64,000 bases of DNA from NCBI RefSeq assembly GCF_000003815.2, contig NC_049980.1, positions 22,893,249 to 22,957,248 of the forward strand, given 5' to 3'. The position numbers and the translations under genes were made by a program. The stretch comes from Branchiostoma floridae. Lineage: Eukaryota > Chordata > Leptocardii > Amphioxiformes > Branchiostomatidae. The notes beneath the pieces were generated by a model, which saw nothing but the letters and a program-made list of their open reading frames with translations, searched no databases and was not told where the DNA came from. Below, piece by piece: positions 1-12,925 of this stretch (its first letter is position 1; every line of letters begins with the position of its first letter).

Positions 1-1059
1 CACTCATGACAAACCGGTCTGGGATGGAAGGATTGATTTTATATTCAACCCAGATGAATTCTCCAAAACCAATCTGACGTCATCTTTATTATGTGATCTA
101 ACTCCCCTGTTTCTACTCGTGGTTAACGTAATTCCTGAAAGCCCTGGGGACGAGGTGAATTCCCGGAGCCCCATGGGAACGAGCATTACCGGCACTATCT
201 GTTTACCACAAAGCCGCAATGCCGTGCTCAGATAACGTAGGGACGTTGCCTGGGGCTCAAACCAACATGCAGACATCATTGTGTGAGTCTGAGATGACGC
301 CGGTTGTCATGGTTTGTCAAATATAGTGTAATTAGATTTTATGACTTATCACTGTTATAGTGAGAAGCTAAAACAGATCAAACAAGAAAATGGCCAACTT
401 TTGAAGCCCCCAATCACCCTGCGTTCAGAGCTACACAAAAACGGCACGATGTACAAACAAATGGATCAAATTTTTTCATCATATATCTTTTCCAGGACAC
501 ATTTCTCATCGCCTGCTCTGTTACAGCCCATAATGATCCCCGTTACCATAGATAAGGCCACTGCAAATACATTTTATGGATGACATCCTCTGCATGCTCG
601 AAATTTAATCAGATAGGGCCAACAAAGTACAGGATGGTAAAAATGACATCTATATTTTCAAAATAAACACCATGAAGGTTGTGATAAGAATTGAGGTAAA
701 GATACATGGTATCGCAACATTGTCCTTTATTTTTGTATTCAAGAGGTGCATTAAGCGACACTCGTGCACACTTTAGACCGGTATTATTTACCAAGTTGAC
801 TTCAGTGGTCACAACATTGATGCCACTTTTACTATCCAACTAGTTTTGCTTCTGCAACTACAACTACGGTCATCACTGTCTGTTCTTCACCAGTATCACT
901 TCTACAAATACAATCAAAGCTACCACACGATGCATTTCCAATGTTGTTGCTTTTCGCTTTTCGCTATCTCCGGGGGAGGAAATTATTCTTGTTTTTTAAA
1001 CCAAGCGAAAATTGATGAGCGTGCTGATAAAATTTAGTTGCTATAGACTAACAAGTTTT

Positions 1060-1120
1060 CAAGCAACTGAATAGATTTTGGAAATACAAAATCTAGTTCC
1101 AAATTCTATTCAGTTGCTTG
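1060..1120. repeat. 24-bp-stem hairpin (foldback remnant)
   Basis: The arm CAAGCAACTGAATAG at 1060-1074 is exactly reverse-complemented at 1106-1120, and pairing continues inward over 1075-1083 with 1097-1105 with one mismatch, leaving a loop of about 13 bases. A second inverted pair (AAGCTTCACCGTA near 1145 against TACGGTGAAGCT near 1242) lies just downstream. This looks like a small inverted-repeat mobile element or its remnant; no flanking target duplication was identified. Confidence 0.6.
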
Positions 1121-3908
1121 AGTAACTGTTATGAATTGTGCGGAAGCTTCACCGTATCGTCGTTACTATGTGGAGCATTGGCACTGAAGCTAATCTAACA
1201 CCTTCTTTTGATTTGAAATGTCTTCTAGAAGCTCAAAAAGAGTACGGTGAAGCTGCTTGAAATTTGCAAGTACCTAGCTGGCCGTTAGATAAGTGCACAT
1301 CAATATATTTTCGCATATTCAAGCTCTTAGAATGGCCGTAAGTGTTTACTGTGCCATTAGTGGTGAAGCTCCATAAAACATAAGTGATAGGTCATGCAAG
1401 GTGTAACTGTGGACGAAATAAAAATGATGGAAATCATATGTTTTCTGGACCTATGCTTTATTTATGTGTACTCTAGGAATGACCATGTAATACTGTTTTA
1501 GTATGTCTGCAGTTACATCTGCTGCCTCCAAAATTGGTATGTTGCAACCTATTACAAATTAATGTAAAAGAATATACCCACAAAATTATCGGCAGTCAAA
1601 TATGGCTAAAAGCTCCCCTGTTTGTGGAATTATGCCGGCTTTAGAAATTAGCTATATTTGGGCGATCTAACGCGATTATAACGTACTTATCAGCGGGTAC
1701 CGGCCGCAATTTAGCCGCCGCCCTGCGCTGGCCCCCTGGAGACATTACCGCGAGTAGATCCAGATTTGGAGTTAATGTTGTCAGTTATTTACATTATAGA
1801 CTCCATGTTTTTCGTGAACAGCCTCTATAATTGCCCACGGTAGTGCATTTTCGATGGGAATTCATGAACAGACTGTAAGGGTATGATGCTCAGCAAACAG
1901 ATTATTTTTTGTTACGCGCACCGTTGTCATTTTCTCTATTGTTCTGCCCCGTTCTGCATGAAGTAGAGGACGTGTGCTGTGATTTATACGTGATAATATT
2001 AAGAACGAAGTTTTGCCGACTCGTTTGATTTCGTTGATGTTGCTTTGAAGAACAACAGAGAAAAAACAAATCGGTACTTCGACAGAATCACCTTGCTGGC
2101 GCCTTTTTATGTGAGTTGTGTTTTTTGCTATTCAACCAACATAACGTTATGGCTTGACCGGTTGACCAGCCATTAGTTCGTAGCGGGACTTGCCAAGAGA
2201 TGAAGAAAAGCTTACAACGTCACCTTCTATTTTTCGGGGGGGAACGTAACGTTTTGCTCTGCAGCTTCATAACAAAGCTTTAGTGTGCAAAGGAATGTGG
2301 CTGATCTCGTATTCGTCTGCTTGTCTTCAAAGAATATACGGTAATTTTATCAAATGAATGTACCAAAAACGTTTTGTGCACATGTTTGCCTAGCGCCTGT
2401 TCCGTTCGCTTGTTGTCCTCAAAATTTCATTTTCTGCCATTTTGCACCATTCCGTATATCATTTCATGTTAACAGCAATTATGGTGATACTTTATTGTGA
2501 TGTTAAATCGAATGACAAATTGGACAGGATGATTCAGAAGAAATATAGCAATCCAGTGGATTATCATTACAAAAATATGAATATTAAAGCTTTTTTTGCT
2601 TCAAAGCCTAAAGTAACTTAAAATTCTGATCATCGTGTTCACTTAATGGCCTACATCCTCCAACTGCTTTTGTGGAGCGCAGAAGTACCCTTTTCGCAAT
2701 CTTACGCTAAGAGAACATCTTCGCACTTCATTAACCTTCCATTTCCTGCACCGGTCTGAAAACGACGTTTTTAGCGAGAACAATGGACGGCTCATGACCC
2801 TGTCTCTTTCATGGCAAACTGTTTTCCAGATCCTCTGACGTCATAAGGCTGAATAATGGCTGTAATATCACGCACTTCATTTCCTCCATATCCACATCAT
2901 CGGGGTTCGTCCGTACCTTTATTGGCAGCGAGGTACGACAGAGCGCTACGGCGAGTGAGAGAAGTGTAATTTCACAAAGAGCGACTCTCACCGTCCCAAG
3001 GTTTACCAATGACAGCGCTCGCCTCAGACAGAGTGATTGCAGCGGGTAGGTTCTTATGGTGGCGCTAAAAGCTTCCCGCTTGGAGGGGAATTGGCAGCTT
3101 TCTGGGACTCAGTGAGGGGCATGGAAATTATTGACAATTACTGCCTTTTGGAAGGTTGCTGCTCGCACGATTGTAGTGACAGACGCGAGAGTTAGAGTAT
3201 CTTATATGAACTTTAAATGTCTATATGAATCTGATATAAATATTTTTGAATATCACGGCAAATAGCACCTGATAGATATTTCATTATCCCCGATGTCTGA
3301 AAAATGTACTTTCAATCATCAATGCATCACCGACGCCAAACTGTCCACACTGAGAGTCTAAATAAAAGCACGACCATGAATTTGGTAAAACAAGACAGTT
3401 TAATCCATGAAGAGAGGCGTTGTTTCCCCATGTTGAAAGAAACATGCCTGTTTTCTACTTTCCTCTACGTTGCAGCTTCTGCTTTGTTCTCGCGTACAAC
3501 ATTTTGGTGCTTGTCCTGTTCACAATACATCCACTGACTGAAGAAAACACGACTGAGTCTGAGGCATGTCTTTTGTCCACATTAGGTTCTTGGCAAGGAT
3601 GACGTCAGGTCCAGTACGATGCACATAGATATATCACTCACTTGTAGCTATTAGCATTCAATTTCTAATGCGTGTTTTGCGGTTTCAAATCATTGAAAGC
3701 AACTTGAGCATGTAACTATGAGTTTTAGCACCAGACATTACGTCAATAGGTCATCCAGTATTTTTCTCTGTCAATCCAAATACATTGCATCTCACAAAAG
3801 AAACTGGATATCAGGGCAGGACTGGCTTAATATCTTCTTGAAAGATTGCGTACAATTCGGGCTTAAGATGAAACAGCCAATGGAAATTTCTTTGGACAGA
3901 TAATGTCA

Positions 3909-3914
3909 TTTATT
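3909..3914 (-). terminator. Possible poly(A) signal of VIAAT
   Basis: TTTATT on the plus strand gives AATAAA on the minus strand, about 710 bases past the VIAAT stop codon. It is the first exact AATAAA I noticed downstream of the stop. Six bases occur often by chance in AT-rich DNA, so this is only a candidate. Confidence 0.25.
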
Positions 3915-4623
3915 CACTGGTGTGCAATCAAATAAGTTACGAATGCTCTAGTGCAAGGGAATTTTAATTAAATGTCACATAATTCTAAATAAGTTCAGAG
4001 TTTGGCAGAGTTTAGAGGAATTCCCTGGATGCAGAGCCGCACCGAGGGCACCTTGGGATCGTTCAGATAGTTCCCGGATGTTGGACAGAGGGGAGATGGC
4101 ACAGACTATGTTGTGACGTCACTTCCACAGCTGAACTATTTCAGTCGTGACGGGTTTGGACACTCTTTTCAATTAGCGTTTTACATACTCACATTTTTTC
4201 AAACTCTGTCATGTCCGACATTCCACGTCCATTTGGCTTACTTCGGTTGATTGACCTTGTTTACTTTTTGATTCACTAACATTGCATAAAGTGGTCATCT
4301 CACACAGAAGAAATAGTTTTATATCTACATTACAACATACACCAGCTGAACTAGCGGATTGCCTTATTGCAATTATTCATATCTATCTATCTCCATTACC
4401 ACAGAAACACATCAAAACAGTAAAGGTCAGGATAGGATCCCTACACGGACCGATGTAGACTATGGTGACTTAGTGGATTTGCCGAGAACTCTTGGCTTTG
4501 GGAGCTTTTTGCCCTGGTCAAAAATTCTACAGGTGCTCCTATTACCACTGACCCAAGTGATATTCTCATCTTTCTAATATTTAAAGGGTAAATTTATATC
4601 TTTTTCTCTACTGTACGAGATGG

Positions 4624-7600
4624 TCAGTCGTTTAAATCGTATCCTAGGTCATGTCTAAATTTTTCTATCAACCCTTCTAACGAGTAGTAGATGCCGATCA
4701 GCCCGCACGTCGTGCCGAGCGCGATCACGATGCAGTCCCAGATCCGGATCTTCCAGGAGATCTGATCCCACTTCAGCTTCATGTGGAACCAGCAGGGGCA
4801 GACGAAGGAGAGCAGGGTGCCTGTGAAGCTCCCGATGAATCCCATGAGGAGCGCGAAGTGGGGGATGTAGACGGCCATCAGCAGCGTACCGACCACCAGG
4901 AGACAGCGCACGGCCAGAGCCCACACCTTCAGCATCCCGTCAGTCGCGTAGCAGGACGGAAAGCGCGTCAAGTCGTGGCCCTGGAAGAAGTCTCTCTCGA
5001 TGAGCTCCACGGCCTGGTAGTATGGCAGCGGGTAGGACAGCAGAGCCTTGGCGGTCAGCAGCACGTTGACCAGCGCGCGGAACGCCATGTTGGGTAGGTT
5101 GTCGGTGATGACCTCCTGTGTGGTCTCGGCCCACGTCAGGAAACAGATGTAGGCGAAGATGGACTTGAAGATGCCTGCCGTGATGTGCGTCCAGTTCACC
5201 ATGGTGGTAAAGTTGCCGCGGTTCTCCATGTTGCCTTCCAGAGACGGGAGGAAGATCTGAGACGTGTAGGAGAAGACGATGACCCCCAGCGACACCGGGA
5301 ACATCTTGACGTTGATGTAGAAGGTGACGTGATCCCATGCCCACTGGGGCGCGCGGGAGAAGCAGTACCCGATGATGCAGGCGTTGATGAGCAGGTGGAC
5401 TATTGTGCAGTAGAAACTGATGCGGGACACGCCCTTTAGATGGCGCAGGAAAGCGCAGGGCACCAGAAAGGCTGTGGAAATGATGGACCAGCCTTGCTCG
5501 GGGATGGGCCAGTGCGGGAAACTGTTCACTAGCAAGTTTCCCGACACAACGATGTACAATATACAGATCATGGTCAGTTCTATGAATTGCGCTACGTTAA
5601 TGATACGGCTGCCTGTTTTCTCCCCCCAGACCGCTTGTGCAATTTCAACATAGCTGTCCCTGACTCGGATCCGTTCCCCCTTCTCATTCTCCTCGTACAA
5701 ACACTGGACCAGCACCTTGCTCGTGTACGCACACACGTACGCTACAAAGATGATGGCAAGTATGGACCAGTACCCACCGTGTACCACGGAGTACGGCAGG
5801 CTCAGCACGAACATTCCCTGCAAAAACAACAAAACTGCTGTCAATTGTTGTTCAGTAGCAGTAAGCAGTAAGATGTAAAGACATACCTATCGCATAAGGA
5901 CAGATATACATCTACATCTGGTATTTCAGAAAAGCATTAGAATATCTATTCTCTCTAGAAATTATCCAATTTCAGAGATTTAAGAAGTAAAAACAAATAG
6001 CAGTAAAAGATAAGGTATTTTTCAATTTTTATGTGTCTGATAGTCAGTTATGACCTGCCTTGGCAGGAAAAAAAATGGGTAACAAGCAAAAGCATCTCCT
6101 CAACTTTTAAGGATCCCACTTCTGGCATATTGAAAGCTTCCCTTAATGCGCATTTCTAAACCAAATCATTATACCAAATGCTAGTCAATAGGATATGGTA
6201 CACGCAGTGTGTTAGGACAACCCAGTATAGTAGGCATGAATCCCCTGAAATTGTTGCCGTTAGTGGACTTTCAGAGGCCCTGCCAAGGGTAATGTCATAG
6301 AGAAATAAACACCGTGGTGAGCAGTACGGGACGCAACGAAGTAGACAACAAGATAACTGCAATGAAAACTTAAAGTAGTGAATCATGGAGACAACAGGAT
6401 GCCATGAAGACAAACATAATATTTGTGTATCAATCGTGCTTACAAACCATTGTAAATACAGTGTGAAATCGTGGAATATCCTTCAACAAACAATGTAGAA
6501 ACTATTAGTAGATGTATCTTTATGGTAGTGTCGTTTTCATCAGGAAGTTAAAATTTTGTCGCCTAAAATATGACAATTTTTTTAAGAAAATTATGCCATC
6601 ATTCGTAGGAACGCAATCCATAGCCATTCAAATGTGGAAGAACAAGCTTTCTGTGACCTCATTTTGTCATATTAAGGCATAACAAGACAAGATACATTTC
6701 ACAGATGCGAAGCTGTAAACCATTATGGGTATTACTTCTAAACATGGCGGCTGAATTTGAAGTAGAATGGCAGAATGACCTTGATGTAATGAAGGTCAGT
6801 GTAAGGCCATGTTCTTTACACCAAATCGCGGATTGTGGCAGACGCCCGAAGACTGCAATGAGGCAGATAACATGGATTCTCTAAACGAGATTGTGAAAGA
6901 GTTAAGGTGAAAGGTTAAGTGAGCTCCAAAGTCTCGCGAGACATCATGAATAGTGAACGAGACAGCACACTCGGTCACGCAAAAATTGGTGAAGATTGAC
7001 AAACAAGGACAAAGACATGCTGTTATCTAGATGGCCGTCATTTCATATTGATATGGAATCACTAAAGTGATGAAAGTTTTGGTTCAAAAAGATTTTTCGC
7101 CGCTTGCAGTTTGTTTAGCTTTATCGTAGATTGTGTATGTCAGAAGAGACTTTCTAACCGGCCTAGTTGTCAGGCTGCCTCCGAGGCCTTCACAGACCAA
7201 CGTCTCGACTCTAGGGCCAATTGCAACATGCCCCAAGGAAATTCTACAACAGCCCCTGAGCTGGACCCTGATAAACATCGTTGTGATCGGGGGTCTGACA
7301 TCTATATAGGTTTTAAATAAACAACGACATTAAAGACAAAAGAACTGGACAACAACAACGTAGTATAAGAAATACATGTTATTTAAAATTATGGCCTGCT
7401 GTTGAATACCTACTGTTAGATATCAATTGATTTCCTGCTATCTGAAAGCGCTAGCTTGGCATACCCTTGTACTTCGAGCTTTACACAGTTTGATATTCCC
7501 CGTGAAGGAAAAGTAAGTTATTCACAATTTGGTCCTTCCTTTTTCTACATATACATATACGTGGTTCAAAACTGTAAACATCCAACTATATATTATATGT

Positions 7601-9682
7601 CATTATAAGATATGACTTCACACCTAATAGTTATTATTCAGAATTGTTGAGTCTGATATAATGGTTCCCCTCTCAGTCTAAATGGTTCCTGACACATTAA
7701 CTCAAATATGTATTTAAAAAAACACAAATATCTATACATTCTTATGACGACTATGTGATGCTATGAATAATGCATTATTGAGATTTATATGTTAAATATA
7801 AGAAAATGTTTAGTTGAAATAAAAAATTGATATCATGGTAGTGTGAATGAAATTTCATCAGCATCATAATGTCTCATTTGTATTATCAAAGTGTCCTTTT
7901 CTTTGTTGTTTCCTTTTCACAACAATGGAACATTGATAAAAACGGTCACTCTATATCTTCTGATATAGAGTGAAGAAGACAGAAAGGCTATTGCAGTTCC
8001 ATTGATGGACAGGCATCCAAGACTATAGGCGGTCTGGTTCCAGTAATCGGCAACGGTTAAGAAAAACTACAGTTGTATGTAATTGAAGTGATAACGAGAC
8101 TCTAACATAACGGATATAATTCCCCTATAAACGAGATCGAAATTTCGTAAATCAAACATAATGTCTCTCATTTTGAAATGTTAAAGTAACACGATATGGA
8201 TTTATTTTCAAACAAGACTATTCAGGGCAAAACTACCATAGAATCGCACTTATCTTACGCATTTCTAACGTTTGAGCTGTCAGCCCTTTAAGTAACTGAA
8301 TGAGTAAAAATTCGCGATAGGAATCGTGCTCTTGCGGACTTGTCCTGTAGAAGTGGAAGAGGATTATCCGAACAAGAAGCAGAAAAAAAGAAGGGTGTAA
8401 AACGGCATTTCTCCTCATCGATTCGTCATGTGCGTCTAGAACACAGCTGCGGAGACGAGGTTCAACATCACAAGGTATTCTGGGCGTTTGCAGAGGATCT
8501 CATCAACGAAACGCAGGGAGCGTAAGGCTCTAATGATTCTATCTTTTAAAGATTGCTGTAGTCTATAGTTAACCCAGTGACATCGCCATCTGTATGGTAT
8601 CGACGTCACATTAATTATCTATTTTACGCTGGGATATTGTGTGATCAACCTTGCATACCGACAAGTGAAGAAACACGATCAAAAACAAATGTTCATTTCT
8701 GATTGTGAACTACTTATTGATACATGCAACGATTTTTTTTAGTAAGAAAAGCAAAATTTTCTCTTTAGAATTATAACTTGAAGCATTCCCTCGCAAAGGT
8801 GGAACGAAAGCACGTACGTCATGTTCTAAACGAAATAAAACCCTTCAGTTTTTCATTTACCATGCAGATCGAATTCCAATGATGCAGGGAGGATTATGAC
8901 AAAAATCCGAATCCAATTTGTAGGTAAGCATCTTTACTTGATCCTATACACCCGGAAATAGGCGGGCCCCTGGTGTAACGGTATGCCTGTGTGAGCGGAC
9001 CTGTTTGGCGGTATGAGCACTGGACGGACAGAATCACCTTTGCAACCGCGCTGCCGCCACACCTTTCACTATTTCTTTGTAAACGCAGAAAATATTCTTC
9101 CCTTGGTTTGGATCACCATTAAACGGTTCTTTTAATCTATCAACAAAAGGAGATGTTTAAGAAAAGTCGAACATTGATTAATCATGTTACCTGGATGACT
9201 GTAGTAACGTTCCATCCGGCGTCCCAGGCTGTGATTTTGGGCTTGTGGACCTCCGGGTTGATAATCCGTTTGGGTAACTCCGCCACCACCTCGCCGGGTC
9301 GGGTCAGGGGCTCCTTGTCCCCGTCCCCCCCTCCTTCCCCCACCACAGCCCCTTCCCCCGTGCCGTCTGGTGGCGCGGTGGCGGCCGAGGTCCCGGCTCC
9401 AGCCCCAGCCCCAGCCCCAGCCCCAGCCCCGGCCCCGGTCCCCGCCGAGGCACCGCCTTCTTGTGGCTGCAGCCCGCCGTTGTTAAGTTTCTGCGGTCCG
9501 AGTTCCTCCAGACAAACGACCTCTCCGGTCCCCTGATACTTTCCACCATCTTCAAGATTGTCAAAATGTACAAAATTGACGTTTTCTTCTGTGGGTCCCG
9601 ACACCATCCTGCGGGTCAGTTCCGTCAGTTTCCAGCGCCACGCCATGTTGTTAGCCGCACCGCCGCGCTCCGCCGAACTCAC
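4624..9682 (-). CDS. SLC32A1: Vesicular inhibitory amino acid transporter (VIAAT/VGAT)
   Basis: Proton-coupled transporter that loads GABA and glycine into synaptic vesicles; amino acid/auxin permease family. Two exons, join(9682..9191, 5817..4624) on the minus strand: exon 1 gives 164 residues, exon 2 gives 397, total about 561 against roughly 525 in vertebrates. Exon 1 ends KPKITAWDAGWNVT-TVIQ before a GTAACA donor (phase 0); exon 2 opens GMFVLSLPYS after a TTTTTGCAG acceptor. Family hallmarks follow: CLYEENEKGE, RVRDSYVEIA, VFSYTSQIFLPSLEGNM, NWTHI, EVITDNLP, AKALLSYPLP, YIPHFALLMG and a final SLEGLIE. Exon 2 carries essentially the whole multi-pass membrane core; exon 1 is the cytosolic N-terminus. 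The start at 9682 is the most upstream Met in frame; Met13 (9646, MAWRWKL) is a serious alternative because vertebrate VGATs begin with a similar MA-plus-KL pattern. Its expression would mark GABA/glycine neurons. Confidence 0.96.
5818..9190 (-). other. VIAAT intron 1
   Basis: A single phase-0 intron of 3.37 kb with a GT donor at 9190-9189 and an AG acceptor at 5819-5818 (minus strand). It sits where the cytosolic tail meets the first membrane segment. I see no gene in it. It contains a perfect hairpin at 7947-7972, and a tRNA A-box-like string near 8970 with no matching T-arm. Confidence 0.85.
7947..7972. repeat. Perfect 11-bp hairpin
   Basis: CACTCTATATC is followed after TTCT by GATATAGAGTG, a perfect 11-base inverted repeat with a four-base loop inside the VIAAT intron. 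It has no T-run on either side, so it is not a classic terminator. It could be a mobile element remnant or a structured RNA element. Confidence 0.6.
9392..9442 (-). repeat. Gly-Ala coding repeat in VIAAT N-terminus
   Basis: Residues about 81-97 of VIAAT are an almost pure alternating Gly-Ala run (one Thr near its start), encoded by repeated GGGGCTGGGGCT units on the minus strand. It lies in the cytosolic tail well before the conserved KPKITAW block. The repetitive coding suggests a length-variable tract. Confidence 0.85.
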
Positions 9683-12600
9683 CGTACAACAAGCCCAAGC
9701 ACCGCGCGCCTACACCACCAGCTCAGGTACAGCAAGGAGGGGACAAACTCTTGTCCGTGTCACTCTTACAGCCGACTGAGAAGTGGCTCTCCTGTCCGCT
9801 CGCTAATGCGATGTCGATAATTCGATGGAGTCATTCAAACAACGTGACTGTGCGGGGCGCACGGGGGATGGGAGTCGGCCCCGCGCGGAAGATGATTTAC
9901 ACCGCCGGTTAAAACACTCTCGACCCAATAGAGGGAATTCCATTTAATTACCGCGGTTATGGGTGCGTGATGCGGAAATAATGCCAGCGCCAGCTGGGGC
10001 CGCGGCGGTGGTGCCGGCGCAGAGAGAATATCTCCCCACTGTGAGTTTCTATCGATCCGACTAGACAGATCTGCGCGATCCCGGACGGGATCACTGATTA
10101 CGGTAATCTCGCTTCTCCCCAAAGCGCCGTTTTCCCTTTTGTAGATAACATTCCCCGCGGACCCCTCGTGCCAACCCGCGACTGAGGGCTCCTCACCAGT
10201 GTGGCGTTCAGCAGTGAATAACGCAGTGATCATGAGTCGGTCCCACTTATGTGCGCGGGAGAGGGGGGGGGGGGTAAGTAGCCTCATCAGTACAGCATGT
10301 CAATAGTGCTCATTATCTGGCGTTAAGCGCGGAGGAGGTGTGGCGCGGCGGAGCGGCGGTGCAGGTGTGCGGGGACGTGTGGACTGCACAACGGGACTTT
10401 TCAATTACCGGCGCCTTGGGGCAGCTAGGGGGTTCCGTCCACGCGGCGGCTGCTTCTGTCCAACAAGGATAAGTTTTAACGCTTATATTTTCCCCTTACA
10501 AGGAGTTTGTACTTCTACAATTAAGACAACACTGGAATGTAGCGCTATTGTTGTTGCCCTTCAGTATAACATCAATAAGATATTGTTGGGACGGAACAGT
10601 CTACAACTTACTTTACCATTTCAGAGCCATTAGTCAATAAAATGCATAGCTATGATATTTAAACTAGTATGTTTTTACACATTTCTTGTCTAGTAAGACT
10701 GATCTTCGCATCAGAAAAGACATAGGCAAGTGTACAATTCTGACCATTACTGTCAATGTACATCAAACAGCAAGAGTATGAAAATATTAATTTCAAACTC
10801 GGACATTCATCAAATGACTAGTCTACAATCTTCATCACCTTGTGTTGACCTGGTTAAGAAGGTTTCTAAACAAACAGACCACAATGTCACACCGCGCGAC
10901 GAAGGTGCCAGATCCTACGTGTACATGTGATTCATCAATGTTTTATGGCAAGGCTGTTCATTAAAATGGTCTTTCCAGGGTGTAATGAATTTGACATCAT
11001 GTCCTGAAGTAGATAATTGCTGATACATCCGTAATTGTCGCTCCAGGCACAGACGTTCGACTGGATATCAAAGTTAGTCATGTGAAAACTTTTCATCAGA
11101 AAGTTAAAAGATCCGACAAACTTGGAGTCGTGTCTGACAAACGTTTGCGTTGCAGCTTGGTATGTCTGTGTGTTCTAATTGCTAATTGTCAGTTCTACAA
11201 ACACACTTTGTGGTTTTATTTCAAACAGGAACATCAGTAGAAAGCTGGTAGAATGCACATATTTCAATATCTTATTGTCATGAATATGTCCCGTCACCGG
11301 CCGATATTTGCGGTACAATTTACTCGAGTAAATGCGTTTCAATGGTAGGATAAAAGAGACATGCGATTTGAAACGAATTAAGTCTAAAATACCGCGAAAT
11401 CCGTTCGGAAAGTCAAGGTCATTTTAGTGACGAAAAAAGATAAGTTAAAAACAAACTCTGATGAGTTCTCTGTCACGAAAGTGGTGCATGAAAAATTACA
11501 GTATAGTTTTCCTAAATCTTCAACCTGCGACATTTTTAACAAACTGTGGCATTGCTGCAACCATCGGGCAAACGGTCCGTCTTTTATTTCAAATTCCTTA
11601 TCTAGAAAACTCTCTTCAATCGAAGAGAAAAGGTTGTCCTGGCTGATTCGTTCCTCCCGATCATGCAGGCCTGTGCGTGTTTGTACCGTTTGCCCGGCCC
11701 TCCCCTAAACGTGCTGCTCATATATACAGCAGCAGCCGTCAAGCCGCGCGCCTGGCACGGGAGATAAGCACCACTGCCATGCTCCACTGTGAAGGGCACA
11801 CTTAGCATGCGCCACACGCTCGCGCCGCCGGGCTAGCCCCGCAACTCCCCTGCAGATCGCTCAGCTCTTCAAAGCTGGTAATTAACCATCGAGTTGCCGC
11901 TGAATCGAATAACGTTTAAACCGAAGAACGGGACTTGAGTATTCAAACGGTCGGAGAGTGCAGTGGTCTCTGAAAGGCGTTCTTTGAACATGAATTTTTC
12001 TGAATACATCCCTAGTAGTTCTCTTCCAAGCGTGTAATCGCCATGACGTGCGTGGAGCGTGCCATGACGACGATAGTTTAAACAGATCAACAGTCATGGC
12101 GAACTTTAACATGTTTCAAAGTCAAATCTATGATATATTGAGTGTTTGTTCTGCTTGTTCCTCAAGGCGGTTATTTTCTCTTAGAAAGAGACGGCACAGC
12201 TTAATTCCGCCATATGACATGTTGCAGGAGAGAAATGTGAGAAAAAACTAGGTGTTTATCTTGTGGACTATAATCCTTCAACATACGTCAGAGGTGTTTG
12301 TGGGGCATAGAGGTTAAGCGGTTGATTTACGCCATTAATCCCATCGTCCTACTCGGCACGACGGGCCGAATTTCACAGAGAGACGTATATAATGACATAG
12401 AAACACGTCATTGTGACCACGTCATTGTGACATAGTGTTCAAAACACAGAAAACAATGGAAAACATGGCGTAGAGACTGCAAACATTTCTGCCAGAAGGA
12501 GATTGAAGTTGTGTGAAGGTGGTATAGGGGTCTATGTGCACAAAACTTTCTTGATCTTAGTCATTTACATACAGAATTGAGTTTATTGAGTCTATTAGGA

Positions 12601-12869
12601 TGCCCTTTAGCCCCAAATGGAGCTGATATTTCAGGACTCAAAATAAAATATAAACATATATACGAATGAATAAACAGATATGATAACATACAAATACAGA
12701 TCAGACTTACATACAAATACATACAGAATAGCGCATTATACACTCCGATACAGTTTAGAACGCAACGTGTAAATTGAGATGTACTGTGTCTGTCCTTGGT
12801 GCTGAATGTTGTGTTATACACCAATGTACATGAAACCAGCAGCACATTCGATGTGTACAGATAACCATA

Positions 12870-12925
<56 letters not shown>

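Larger units (their letters stand above)
1..4623. other. Gene-free stretch downstream of VIAAT
   Basis: No open frame here shows a recognisable domain, a believable exon with matching splice sites, or a repeated protein motif; all frames are short and compositionally random. It holds a strong hairpin near 1060-1120, a second weaker inverted pair near 1145-1157 and 1242-1254, and the probable 3' untranslated region of VIAAT at the right end. I see no RNA gene. Absence of a gene is a judgement by eye. Confidence 0.6.

Noticed and set aside
8965-9015. tRNA-like A box (CTGGTGTAACGGTATGCC)
   Set aside because: No T-arm box (GGTTCGANTCC) at the right distance and no acceptor stem pairing.
9835-10287. 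150-residue minus-strand frame upstream of VIAAT
   Set aside because: GC-rich promoter-type DNA gives long frames by chance; no domain and no link to VIAAT exon 1.
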